From contig OZ035963.1 in assembly GCA_964034945.1 (NCBI GenBank), forward strand, positions 65,358,182-65,422,181: a stretch of 64,000 nucleotides of DNA, written 5' to 3'. The translations under genes were made by a program, and so were the position numbers. The DNA is from Chrysopilus asiliformis (Eukaryota; Arthropoda; Insecta; Diptera; Rhagionidae). This document shows positions 1 to 11,215 of this stretch, piece by piece. Within the stretch, counting starts at the first letter, position 1. The number at the start of each line of letters is the position of its first letter. The notes under the pieces were generated by a model, which saw nothing but the letters and a program-made list of their open reading frames with translations, was not told where the DNA came from and made no database searches.

Positions 1-1920
1 AGTGAATTTTATACAGAGTACCTACTTTACGATAAATTTCAAAGCATTAAAAATTTCCCCCTCCCTTCCCTTTGCCGATCATGTATGTCGGATTCCCCAA
101 AAAAAGAATATAATCACCTTATTTAAAATTATGATAGGAACTATTTTGCACTGTTGAAAAGTTTTTTCTTACTTCATTCAAAAACATCCCTTTTTAGTGC
201 AAGAAAACTTCGTTTTGGCTTAAATTAATTTAGTTTGAGTCCTCACACAGACGTACATCAAATTTTATTTTATTTTTAGTTTGGTTCGCCCCATATTAAT
301 ACGTACTGTATTTTTTTTTATTCAGTAAATTCAACTCATTTTCCTGCAGAGCAGAAAACCTTTAATGGAAAGCACGATAACATTGCAATGACCGAATTCT
401 GTATTATAGCATATAAATGGTCTCAAAGAAATCGGTTTCCGGTTTAACGGAAGAATTTCCCTCAACCATAAAAGGATATTAAACCAAATTGCTCAAAGAA
501 AAAAAAATCCTTTCGTTTGAGCAAATATTCCGCTTGGTTTAAACTTTCCTGGCTTAACTGCAAACGACAAAGCTAACAAAAAGTATAAGAAAAAAAAACC
601 CCACTCAGTCCAACCGAACTAATAATCTCCTGTGCATTAAATATGCATGGTTTTAAGATTTTAATAAAAGGTATGCGAAATTCCCAATGAATGCCACAAT
701 GAATTCATCTTAATAAATAAATTTTGAATTTACTACATGTACAAACTTCTAGTAGTTACAGAATATGGCAAATATTTAATTTTTAAATACCAGAAAATCT
801 TTCCGATTGCATAATTTCCCCGGAAAATCTTTGTGAATTCTTCCTGTGTGCCATCAACAGATTTTTTTATGGCTAGCCTTAAGCTCAGTGACCACTTTTC
901 CAAACTGATTATGTTGTCTCACATGCTATAATAACTTTTCGACAATCGAGACATTCACTTTGTATCTAATGGATTGTACGCGAATAATTTTCTATTATAG
1001 TTCATGTTTCGCATAGAAAACTCATTTTGTATAAATGAAAATGCCATGCAACAACCAACAGCATTATAATCGCCTTGCAACATAGATTCAGCTTGGATCG
1101 TAATTCGCTTGCGAAATGAAAAATTAATCCTTGCTTTCGAAAAATTACAGGTTTCAGAGGTAATTTAATGCAATCAACCAAATATTCACTTATCAATTTG
1201 CAATATCAATAGCGCAATTAAAATGTCAAATAGTTTCGTGTAAATTGTTGTTATATTATTAATAACAATCAATATTTTATTTAATACCCGACATTTTCGG
1301 CCTAATTATGAGTAAGTTTTATGCTTTGAAGCAATTTAAGAAATATCGGATTAAAAAATAAGAAAAATGTGTAAAATACGATATTGATAGTGAGTTAAAA
1401 AAAAGAATAGAAAGTAAGGCTTTTGAAATGAGAAAATTAAAGCATGAAAATCCAAATAATAGATAGTTGCCGATGTAATACTGTTGAAATAGTTTTTTGA
1501 TTGATAGTTTTTCTTTTGAATTTTTTAACCCATTTGTAAAAAGTTCAATAAAATTTTTGATTAAATTTTCGACATTTTTTTAAAGCGTAAAAATGTGCTG
1601 CCTTTTTTGTTCTGTTCTGTAAAAACTTTATTGTACAAATTTTTATCGTCCGTTGCTGGCCGGTTTGGTATTTCTAATAAATTGATCCTTCATAATTCCA
1701 AGTCCGAGAAAACCTGAAAGGCTTTTCCCTACCCAGTTCCCGGTTCTCGTTTCTTGGACTCAAGACAGAGTTTCCAGTTCTAGGTTCTTGTATTCGGAAT
1801 CGGGTATCCGGATACTCGTTTTTCTTATATCGCTTTAATTTTTTATTTTTTATCGCTTTTATTTTTGACATCGCTGAATTTTCGTTTTCTTTTTAAGTAC
1901 GTTTTTTTAAATAAAAGCAT
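1..1920. other. AT-rich, nothing recognised
   Basis: No gene or repeat was recognised. Short frames (1002-1196, 1674-1871 minus) lack gene-like features. GAGAAAACC-, TCTCGT- and CCGGATACTCG-type text near 1690-1820 may be decayed repeat. Confidence 0.4.
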
Positions 1921-2009
1921 GGAAGTGAGTCAAAATTAGATTACAAGATTTGACCCTGACAGACAAACAAACAGACAAAAAGCAAACTAAATAAAAGCTT
2001 TTATAAATT
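1921..2009 (-). repeat. Family C end fragment
   Basis: GTCAAAATTAGATTACAAG, TTTGACCCTGACAGACAAAC and AAATAAAAGCTTTTATA match the outer end of other family C copies (e.g. 34890-34975). The tandem part is absent. Confidence 0.5.
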
Positions 2010-2061
2010 ACACATTTTTCTTTTGCTGTATTTCTTATTGATTATAGATTTTATCTTTTTA

Positions 2062-2446
2062 CTAGCTTGCATACCCGTCGTTGCCGGGTTAAGCTTTTTG
2101 TCTAAATTTTAGAATACGAAGAAAACCGGAAAGAACTTAAAAACTTTTTAATGGTTCTATGTTGGGGCTGGACCCCCGACGAACATCTATGCCAAATTTT
2201 AGGCCAATCGGTTCAGTAGTTTCCCCGCGAAAGAGTAACATAGCGGAAAAACTAAGTTTCGGAATCACTTTACCCCCTCCCCTTACTCCCCCCACCCCTC
2301 GCGCTACTTTTCCGTATGCCTTTGTTGAAACCAGAGCTACCATAGACACTCATGCCAAATTTCAAGTCAATCGGTTCAGCCGTTTTTGCGTGAAAGAGGA
2401 ACAGACAGACAGACAGACACCAACTCATTTTTATATATTAGTATGA
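2062..2446 (-). mobile_element. Helitron-like non-autonomous element, family A, copy 1 (two modules)
   Basis: Read on the minus strand it begins TCATACTAATATATAAA and ends with a hairpin, ACCCG-gcaacga-CGGGT, then ATGCAAGCTAG. The flanking bases are A (5') and T (3'), as expected for Helitron insertion between A and T. It has no coding capacity. Inside are two ~150-bp related modules, each with a CCGATTGG-type core, an AACTAAGTTTCG stretch and a CCCCCTCCCC stretch, plus a short CAGA tract near the 5' end. Confidence 0.75.
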
Positions 2447-3782
2447 TTTGGAATAGAAATTAATTTTTAATATTTGATGTTAGTCAAAATGTTTTTAAAA
2501 ACCCAAAAAAAACACGAAAAACCCCAACAAAACCCAAAAAACCCCAGTGGTTTGGGCTTTTCTCACAATTTTACAACATTTCTTATCACCAAGAGTTTGC
2601 TGCCACCATTTTAGATCTTGAAATAAAATAAAAACGAGTAAACTTTTCCACTTAAAACGTCGCTCAGAGTGCAAAATTGAAACTATCAATTAATATTTTT
2701 CCAACAGAAGAACAAGACCGAAGAACATTTCTAATAAAAGTGATACCTTGATCAATATTTTTACAATCTTGAGCTTGTTAACAGATAACAACTCTAAATT
2801 AAAACCAATTAAAAAGAAAATAAAGAGAAACTTCTACGACACCACCACCACGTGAAGACCCCCTAAAAGTCCACGTTAAACACTTGCTAACACGACGATC
2901 CGATAAAACTTTTGACTCTCAAGAAAGAAATCTGTTCAGTAACAGCCAAAGGATAGCATAAAAAAAGGGCTAAAATTGAAATTTTTTAAAAATCTCACCC
3001 CCTAAAGTAACAAAGAGCAATTTATCCACTGTGACGTTAGAAGAGGAACTTGAGAAAAACTTTCACCCTAAGTGGTACTAATTGCTCGCGAAAACCCCCT
3101 TCGAACTTTTCAATTTCTTTTTCCTACATTGGAGAAATTTTTTCTGATTTTATTTCACCCTTTCGTCTGTGAGATTTTTTTTTCTGATTTTTATTTTTTA
3201 ATTCAATTCTTTTTCTGTTGTAATCCTTTTCGCTGTTTTTTCAACATTTAAAAATTCACGACAACAATATCCTTGCGTTTGTAGACAATATTCGCTATCG
3301 TTTAATATATTTCTTGCAAATATCCTCGAAATGTCGAGACAAACACAGTAAAAAGATAAACGAATTTTCGTTCCAAGTAATCAATTTTCCTAATAGAAAT
3401 TTACCGAATGAATAGCACTTTCAACAAAACTTTTAACAATTCCAACCAATTTGTTAGTCTATGTAAATAGATGTAATTGTAGATTTAGAAAACCATATTT
3501 AAGTGCTTTTTCGCCCATCGAGAGATTAAAACCATTGAGAAGTTGTTCGGAAGTTTTTTTGTTAACATGATTTGAAATTTAATTCGTAATTTGTTCGCTG
3601 CAATTATTTGGAAATTCTTAATGAGAAGAAAATTAGAAAAAAAGTCGTCGTTGTGAAAATTTGTTAAACATTTTTGATAAAGTTTTTACTTACATAAAAA
3701 CATCCCTTGTAACCGTTTCACACATGCGTGCAATAAAACCAGAGATTAGGTAAATAAAGATAAGAAACCTAGAACACATTTT

Positions 3783-3845
3783 GGAGGCGCCAAACAAATT
3801 TAGAGGCGCCAAACAAATTTGGAGGCGCCAAACAAATTTGGAGGC
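3783..3845. repeat. 19-bp tandem repeat, three copies
   Basis: GGAGGCGCCAAACAAATTT occurs three times with one change (first base A in the second unit), then a partial fourth unit. Each unit holds a GGCGCC palindrome. Confidence 0.85.
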
Positions 3846-4044
3846 CACAAAAATCCGCCAGCGGAAATGGAATCTTTAGCATGACTTAAAAAACGATTAT
3901 TTTTCCTTTTATTTTGATGCTTAAATGTCAAAATATCAATAAAATATTTCTATGGATGTTTGGTCTTTTAAAAGTTTTTTTTTAGTTTCTGATTTTTGCA
4001 AGATGCCGACAAATTTTATTGTACTCAGGCTAGAAATCGCATTT

Positions 4045-4172
4045 TGGGCTTATCTGCCTGGTGTTTGTCTATCTGTTATCTGTCTGTTGTCCGTCTGTTG
4101 TTGGTCTGTTGTCCATTTGTTGTCTGTCTATTCTCTATTCCGTCAGTTGTATATGTAGTTTCTGCCTGTTAT
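4045..4172. repeat. Degenerate CTGT/TTGT tract
   Basis: Irregular TCTGTTGTC, GTCTGTTG and TCTATC units. It may be the remnant of a family B or D tract, but no core motif remains beside it. Confidence 0.5.
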
Positions 4173-5584
4173 TAAAAAATACAAAGAAAACATTAGTTTT
4201 TCCAATTTTTTCAAACAAATTGGAAAATTATTAACGTTTATTTTAATCTGCAGACTTTGTAAATCACCCACTTTTAGGCTGAACTTTTAGATTCTATCAT
4301 TTTGATATCAATTTATTTGAAAGCGTCCACTACTAAACAAGATAGATTTCCCACATTCACGAAATTTTCTGAATGCTTTGTCATCATAGAAGAAAATTCC
4401 CACCGACATGGTTTTTAGCGGATGATTTCCCTACAAAAACAAATTTTGGAGCCGATGAAATTTGACTGGTATCTCATTATAAAAGCCATAGAGTCCGCTA
4501 AAATTTCACATTCTATTAAATGTCCTTCTGGTAAGATATTCATGGATTTTTGGCCAATATCATAATAATTTCAAAAACATAAAATAGCTCATATCAGTCA
4601 TAAATTATGCCCCAATATCCATGAAATATTCAGATATCCATTCCTGTGTTTTGGAAAATAGAAAAACTATCGATTTTTGCGAAGCTACCGGGCACGAAAT
4701 TTTGAATATTTCATTGCATAAAACTATTATAAAAGCCTTTGGGTTTCCCACTATTATTTTTCAGCGAAATTAAAATGAAATTTTCGATTATTGTTTCCAA
4801 TGATGAGTTTAATTGGCCGTTTAATCGTTGTTCATAACAAACCAATTATTCTGCAACAATTTTTGGCCATTGGCCCAATCCCAACCAATCCATGTGATTA
4901 TCATTCACTATACTACTTTCAGTTCAATTAAATACTCCAAATATAATCAATAAATGATCAAATTTATATATGCGCTCAATGATATATTGAAAAAAAAAAT
5001 TTTTTTGGATTTCACCGCGATGATTTCAATGTGGTTTTCCGGATTGGAAAATAACCCCAACAGAGGATAATAGGCTATAAAACAGCATAAAAACAATTGA
5101 GAAAAATTATCATCATGCAGGATGATGTTTTCAATGGATAAAAACCCAACATAATCGCCGATATAAAATATTCTACGAAAATCATGACAACAAATTATGA
5201 TCATTTCTGCAATATTATTGAATATAATCGAAAATTGCCTGAAATAAAAAGCAAATCGCATACACGAGAGGAAAATTTCAAAATGAAAAAGAGCCCCAAA
5301 CGATTTTCACGTGTTTCTTTTGTCGATTTTATGCTGGAACTCATTGTTTGACGATTTATTATCTGTTATGCATAAGCATTCAACAATGATATAATGCGTA
5401 TGTTATTAAAAATTTTAAATTAAACTTTTCACTATTATAAGCAATTTGCAAATTATTTATGTGCATACCTACGTTTCGGATATTTGGGATTTTAACACAA
5501 TAGATTTATTTCTCCATTCGCGGATTCTTATTAATTGCATTGAAATTTTATTAATAATCCACGAAACAAAAAATATTGCATCGA

Positions 5585-5694
5585 TTGAAGAATTTATTGA
5601 TACTCGTATTAAAATATCAGTTGTGATCAACACAAAACTTTCTTCTGCAATATTTACTTTCGAAAAAAATATGCAAAAACAATTTTTTTTCAAA
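5585..5694 (+). repeat. Family D 5' fragment
   Basis: TATCAGTTGTGATCAACACA and AACTTTCTTCTGCAATATTT match the start of the full copy at 50860. Helitron copy 2 abuts it at 5695. Confidence 0.5.
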
Positions 5695-5721
5695 TCATAC
5701 TAATATATAAAAATGAGTTGG

Positions 5722-5760
<39 letters not shown>

Positions 5761-6174
5761 TCCTCTTTCACGCAAAAACGGCTTAACCGATTGACTTGAA
5801 ATTTGGCATGAGTGTCTGTGGTAGTTCCAACATAGGCATACGGAAAAGTAGCGCGAGCGGTGGGGGGAGTAAGGGGAGGTGGTAAAGTGATTTCGAAACT
5901 TAGTTTTTGCGATATGTTACTCTTTCGCGGGGAAACTACTGAACCGATTGGCCTGAAATTTGGCACAGATGTTCGTCGGGGGTCCAGCCCCAACATAGAC
6001 CCATTAAACAGTAGCCCGAGAAGTGGGGGAGTAAGAGGAGGGGGTAAAGTGATATCGAAACTTAGCTCTTCCTCTATATTACCCTTTCGCGGGGAAACTA
6101 CCGAGCCGATTGGCCTGAAGTTTAGCTCCAACATAGACCATCAAAAAAAAATTGAAAAAACTTAACCCGGCTAG
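5695..6174 (+). mobile_element. Helitron-like family A, copy 2 (three modules, hairpin deleted)
   Basis: It starts A|TCATACTAATATATAAAA, carries an 11-unit CTGT tract (~5721-5764), has three related modules, and ends AACCCGG-CTAG|T. About 18 bases of the terminal hairpin that other copies have are missing, so the 3' arm is gone although CTAG and the T target base remain. Confidence 0.75.
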
Positions 6175-6576
6175 TATAACCTAAAATGTTTATTTAAATA
6201 TCAACTTCATTAAAAACTCTTGTGGCATAGAATTAAATAAATTGAAAACAAATATTAAAATCATTAACAAACAATATTTTTAAAAATACCATCCCGTCAT
6301 GACCGAAATTAGATAAAAGTTCTCCAGAAGTATTATTAATTAATTTTATAATTGAAAATTGATTAACAAAAAACTCTTTTGCAAATGTGTTCAAAGAATC
6401 ATAAAAAAATTTTGAACAAAAATTAAATAAATAAAAGCATGTTTTTGAATTGGAAATGTTTAATTAAATGATGGTCATTGAGCGTTTTCATTGAATTTCA
6501 TATCGAAGCAATAAGCGATAATTAATTTTCCATAGAGTTCGACGAATAGAATCTGCTTTTGATTTTGAATGACATT
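6175..6576. other. AT-rich, nothing seen
   Basis: No repeat, RNA or coding signal. Confidence 0.4.
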
Positions 6577-6990
6577 TTTATACCCGTATGGTGAAACCAA
6601 AGAATATACTAACTTTGCCTTACCGTTTGTAACGCCAAGATCCCGTCATCACACACAAAAATGCATTAAACCAGTGTGTTTAGAATGATAAAAGTAATTA
6701 AATTTTGCATGTCCGTCCGTCCGTCCGTCCGTCCATCTGTCTGTCCGTCCGTCTGTCCGTCTGTCTGTCTGTCCGTCTGTCTGTGGCGCGGATTGCGGGC
6801 GCACGGATTACAGACTTGAAATTTTGCACAGATCCGTTTTTCGAAAAATGCGAGGCTAAGTTCGTTAATGGCCAAAAATGGACCATTAGAGGGGGTACCC
6901 CCCATACGAACGAAAACGTTTTTTGTGAATATCTCAAAAACGGCAATTATAGCTTTTGTTGTGTTTTTTATTATTATTATTATTTTTTTT
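6577..6990. repeat. Family B repeat, copy 1
   Basis: It begins TTTTTATACCCGTATGGTGA, has CCTTACCGTTTGTAACGCC, then a CCGT/CTGT tract at ~6709-6783. The core GACTTGAAATTTTGCACAG follows at 6813, then GGACCATTAG and GGCAATTATAGCTTTTG. Open frames across it are tract artefacts (SVRLSVCLSV). It is over 85% similar by eye to 32281-32660. Confidence 0.7.
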
Positions 6991-9536
6991 TTTAAATTAT
7001 AATTTAAAAGGTTAGGGCGAATTATGCAATAACCTAACTTCGTTCAATAAAAAAAAACATTATGGTCTCCCCAGAAAAAAAATTTCTTTTTAAATTGAGA
7101 TTTTTGGCACCTCCTTTCCAATGGTGCCCAGGGCATCATACCTTAGTTACGCACCTGGAGGGCACCGGATTCTTCGGCCAGAACATCATTTTACAGTTTT
7201 TTTACTCCAACATTTAAAAAACCTTTAAAGGGCGGCAAATTTTCAACACTACTAGAAAAGTCTTGAAATTTCCTTTAAAATGTTCTAAAGAACGGCAAAT
7301 TTCATTTGCGCCCCGGGGGCATCTCTTCGCCCGAAAATTTAATTGTCGTATGTAAGTTTTATCGGGTTTTGCGTTAAAACTCATATTTTTGGGGGGCTTC
7401 TCGTTTATTTGGTGCTCTCCGTTTTGGATTATCTTACAGAATAATACTAATTCTGTCTAGTATTTCAATTTAAAAAATGTCAGTCCGATGGAAAAAAGTT
7501 ATTATTGTTGAATACATACGTATGTTATTTAAATTCTCAGCCTACGCAACGATTTCTTTTTGCTGCGTAAAAAAATTATCACAAAATTGCTCTGCTAGCC
7601 CAAAATTTGTCAAACTGCCCTCGAATATATTTTTTTTTTTGCTTTCTTTTTTTCAAAAATATTTTAATGATTTAATGCTAGATTTTTTTTACCATCATAA
7701 ACTTTGTTAACGTAATTCCATCAAAAGTAAAAGTTTCAGGTGAATAACTGTTTGATGTTCTAATGGCTTCATACTGAAAAAAAATGTTTTTAAAAAAATC
7801 ACTTTATTGACTTTCATTCGTGAGCTAAGTCCAAGATAATTGTCTCCAAATATGCAGAAAAAAACGTCTTAATGATGGACTTTCATTTTCAATCTCTGAT
7901 CGCTTCTTCTCTGACGGAGTTTCCCGTGGAATTCGCAGTGAAGATGGTTTAAAATTTAAACGAAGATTAACAACTTGAGACGGAACTCCAATTTCAGGGT
8001 CACGCGAGCACATTCACCTGATTATTATATTCCGCCAGGTTGATTAAAAATCCACTAATCAGGCATGAGTAAACCAAAAGTTAGTTTTTCTTGTACCAAA
8101 AAAAATTATTGAATTTTTTTATACTGTGAATTGAACAAGAAGAAGGTGGAGAAAGATTAAATTTTTTTACGATCACACGATGAGGCTATCATCGGCATTT
8201 TTTTCTTCTTCACATCTGAAGATGAACACAAGATGTAGAAGAATCTTCAAGATACTCTGATTAAATTCGATGAAGTGAAAAACTTTCCAACTTTCTTGAT
8301 ATTTTTTTTTTATAAAGTTCACTTCCGAGTTGAATTGATTTTGAGATCATCGGTTACTTGACGATGACCTCAAACTTCCGTCTTTCTGCCACCGACAATC
8401 GTTTACGACGTCGGCTAATGTGGGAAATTATGCTAAGATCACAACATATGACTGTGTAAACTGGAAGTGATCTACAAGCATTCATTGGAAATCAAGTAAT
8501 CTTTTTTTCGTGCTTAGATCATTTTTTATGTGGCGAAATGAATTTCTGTGTCAAAACGCAAAGCGAAAAAAAAAGTTGAAGAAAAATTTCTTCGCAAACA
8601 AATAAAACGGCAGAACAATGGAGATTTGCAGCATAAATCTTGAATCTGAAGTGATCTCGAATAGTACAAAGTCATAACATAAAAAGTCAATTAATCGGTT
8701 CGGATTCTGAATTCGAGTTACCTGCTTATGCGGGACTTGAGGTACTCCGTGGAATTGCTATCTGACAAAACAAATAAATAAATTGACAGACAGGTAAAAG
8801 TGGTGGAGAAATGTTTGAAATGTTTGTAGGTATGTCGGAAGTGAAAAACGAATAGCAGTTTTCGAACTACTGCGGGCTTCCAATTGAAAGTTGATGATAT
8901 TTGTATGGTAAACACTTGAATTCTAGAGCAATTAACATGAGACGAGGTGCTTCGCTCAGGTATCCATTGAAGAGAGAAAAGATATTCGGAATATGAAGAG
9001 GTGTAGATAAACTGTATTATAAAATAATATTTTGGGGTTTTAACGAATTTAAAGGAAGGACCCAAGATTTGGACCACAGAGATTTCTAAACGAGAAAAAA
9101 AAATTGGTTGCATCAAAATTCTGAAGAAATTAAGTTTGATAGAGGATCTGGTAGAGGATTTTATTGCAAACTCGAGAAAAAAAAATCTCTAAGAAAAAAT
9201 CTTTCCTGAAAAGAATTACCCGAAAATTTTTAAACCACAATAAAATATCTACATTAAAAAAAATTTTCTTCCAGCATTGTTACGAATTTCGTTCACTTGC
9301 CCTATTTCGTGCCGAAAAAAGGCAAAAAAAAATACCCAAACGCATCATGTTTGGTGAAAGTCAATGTCTGGTTTATGATGGCTCATCAGAGATGTGGACA
9401 GAAATCTTTAGGCTCTCATCACATATTTTCAATATCATTTCGAGTGACCGAACAACTCAAGTTGCAGTAAAGTACCCTAAGTAAAATTGTCTCTGACTTG
9501 AAGTCCACCTCGAAGCCATGTTCGAGTAATGGATTC

Positions 9537-9714
9537 AGTTACCGATCGTGTGTCCACCGCTGGGTGGCTTAACTAAAGACTTTGTGGTCTCTTAAGATGT
9601 TGAAACGTTGGACAAATCTTGACCAAGTCTTGAGTGTCTCACAAGACGAACGAGTCAAGGCCTAACAAAGTCATTGCGGCTGCTTACGTTTGTGTTGTTG
9701 AGTTATACCTTTTG
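9537..9714 (+). promoter_or_regulatory. Possible 5' leader exon with insect-type initiator
   Basis: The sequence contains TCAGTT, which matches the arthropod initiator with A at 9537. It runs to a strong GTGAGT donor at 9715 and is less AT-rich than its surroundings. Its only ATG (9598) opens a 22-codon frame ending in TAA, so it would be untranslated leader. It could belong to the YGPP-repeat gene 1.5 kb downstream. No TATA box is obvious, and the downstream promoter element match is poor. Confidence 0.2.
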
Positions 9715-10499
9715 GTGAGTTGAAAATTTTTCAATATTACTTTCTCCCATATCATGTTGGACAACATATGGGTAAACACTTTTTTTTATGCTTCTTGCGG
9801 TTCTTCTTGCCCGCTTCTTTCCAATAATTTAGAAACGGGCATTTTTCTGAAAGATGTCGCCGATCGATGGTTTAAATGCTTTTACGATGGTGGCCATTAG
9901 CTGATATTTGCTATACGCTTTTACTTTCATGCAATTAAAAAATATGATTCAGGCGTGTGCTCAGCATATAATTTACAATTTATGAGCATTTTCAAGTTTT
10001 TCTTATCAGGCAAATTTTTCTGTGATTTTCCCAATTTCGCGAAAAAATTAGTCTTTTTTTCAGTTCAAGGTTGTGTGCTTTTAAAAACACTTTAGGGAAC
10101 TATTAGGTTGTAGGTTAATTTATGCCCAAATTCATATTTATCGTAGCAATTATCATAAATCATTTGAATTACTTTCGAAGGTGAAATTTATTTACTTTTC
10201 GAGCGTTAAATACACGGTGATTGGAATTCGGAACAAAATGAATTTTACTTCAATTAATTTGTGGAGATAATTTTTTTTTTTGTGAGTAGGGAAAGCTTAT
10301 TTCAACATTTTTTGGACAAAAATACATTTTAAAGAAATTATTTTGATGGTTTTACGGTGGTTTTTTTTAGTGATTTATTCGAGAGTAAGCAATTTTGATT
10401 GTGTTTTGAATCATTAAAGTTTTTACTTTTTATTGTATTGTAAAATTAATGCTATTTAAAAATATTTTCAATAGGTAATAGAAATCTTGAATGTGATTA

Positions 10500-10502
10500 A
10501 TG
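10500..10502 (+). other. Candidate start codon/exon 1 end of the YGPP-repeat gene
   Basis: ATG is followed immediately by a good donor, GTGAGC. Splicing in phase 0 to the acceptor at 11215 would give [19 protein letters not shown], a plausible signal peptide, with a 713-bp first intron. A possible acceptor (TTTTCAATAG, ending 10474) lies just upstream, so this could be a small second exon. The base at -3 is T, a weak initiation context. Another in-frame choice cannot be excluded; a transcript read would settle it. Confidence 0.3.
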
Positions 10503-11215
10503 GTGAGCAATTTAACAGTTTTGAGTTGCTTATGAGATATTTTACACCACGAATTTGGATTTTGAAAGTAATTTTCTCACGAGTTTCAACGATTTGAATT
10601 ATACATTATTATAGTTCTGGTCAATCGAATCAAAACATGCAATTTTTGATAATTTTTGGCTAACTTTCATGGGGGGAGTTTATAACTTTTTGATACACAA
10701 AAATTCGATCGGATCTACCCTTCAACACTCATCTTTTATTATCCCCCATTGCAATAACTGCTCATGATAATAACATTCGAATATAAAGAATAAGTTCAAA
10801 AATATCTTCCGAATTTCTTTTGATAACATTCTCATCTGTTATACACCTAAATACCTGTTCATTGTCCTTATTGTTCTTCCCGCCATTTCCATAAAACAAA
10901 GGACAACGCTTTAAATATGCAGGCACATGTTGCCGAAGTAAATCAGGACCATAAACACCTAATATAACTTTATGTGCCATTCTATTATGCTACTGGCATA
11001 CAAATGAGGTAAAATTATGTATCTCTATAGAAATAGAGCTTATATGTCTACAGCAAAAACCAAAAAAAGCATTTATTTTAGAAATACTTGTACTAGTGAG
11101 TTTATTTTGTAGGTTGTGAAGAAAAACTTCGAGTTTTTCGAACAGAATTTAAAATTCTAAAGAGACTATCCCAAAAAAAAAATGCACCATTTATAAACTT
11201 TTTCTATTTTTTTAG

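Larger units (their letters stand above)
2447..5584. other. AT-rich, no gene seen
   Basis: Only the 19-bp tandem and the CTGT tract are notable. Frame 4947-5261 (minus, 104 codons) is hydrophobic and Ile/Phe-rich, as expected from AT-rich noise. Confidence 0.4.
6991..11215. other. Upstream flank of the YGPP-repeat gene; no other gene seen
   Basis: AT-rich sequence with long A and T runs. Short open frames here (e.g. 8718-9116 minus, 9164-9484 plus) show no domain, repeat or codon pattern of a gene. Two related GGCGGCAAATTT / AACGGCAAATTT stretches lie at ~7229-7300. Promoter and first intron(s) of the YGPP-repeat gene should lie in the right half. Confidence 0.5.

Noticed and set aside
5700..6134. 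144-codon frame of repeated NFRPIGSVVSPRKGN text (also at 2159, 16791 and 38020)
   Set aside because: It is a reading of the Helitron modules. It appears on both strands and is broken differently in each copy, so protein coding is unlikely.
10503..11215. Alternative first-exon joins (ATGAG|GTAAAA at 11006, ATGG|GTAAAC at 9768)
   Set aside because: Their phases put the YGPP exon out of frame or run into a stop within 15 codons.
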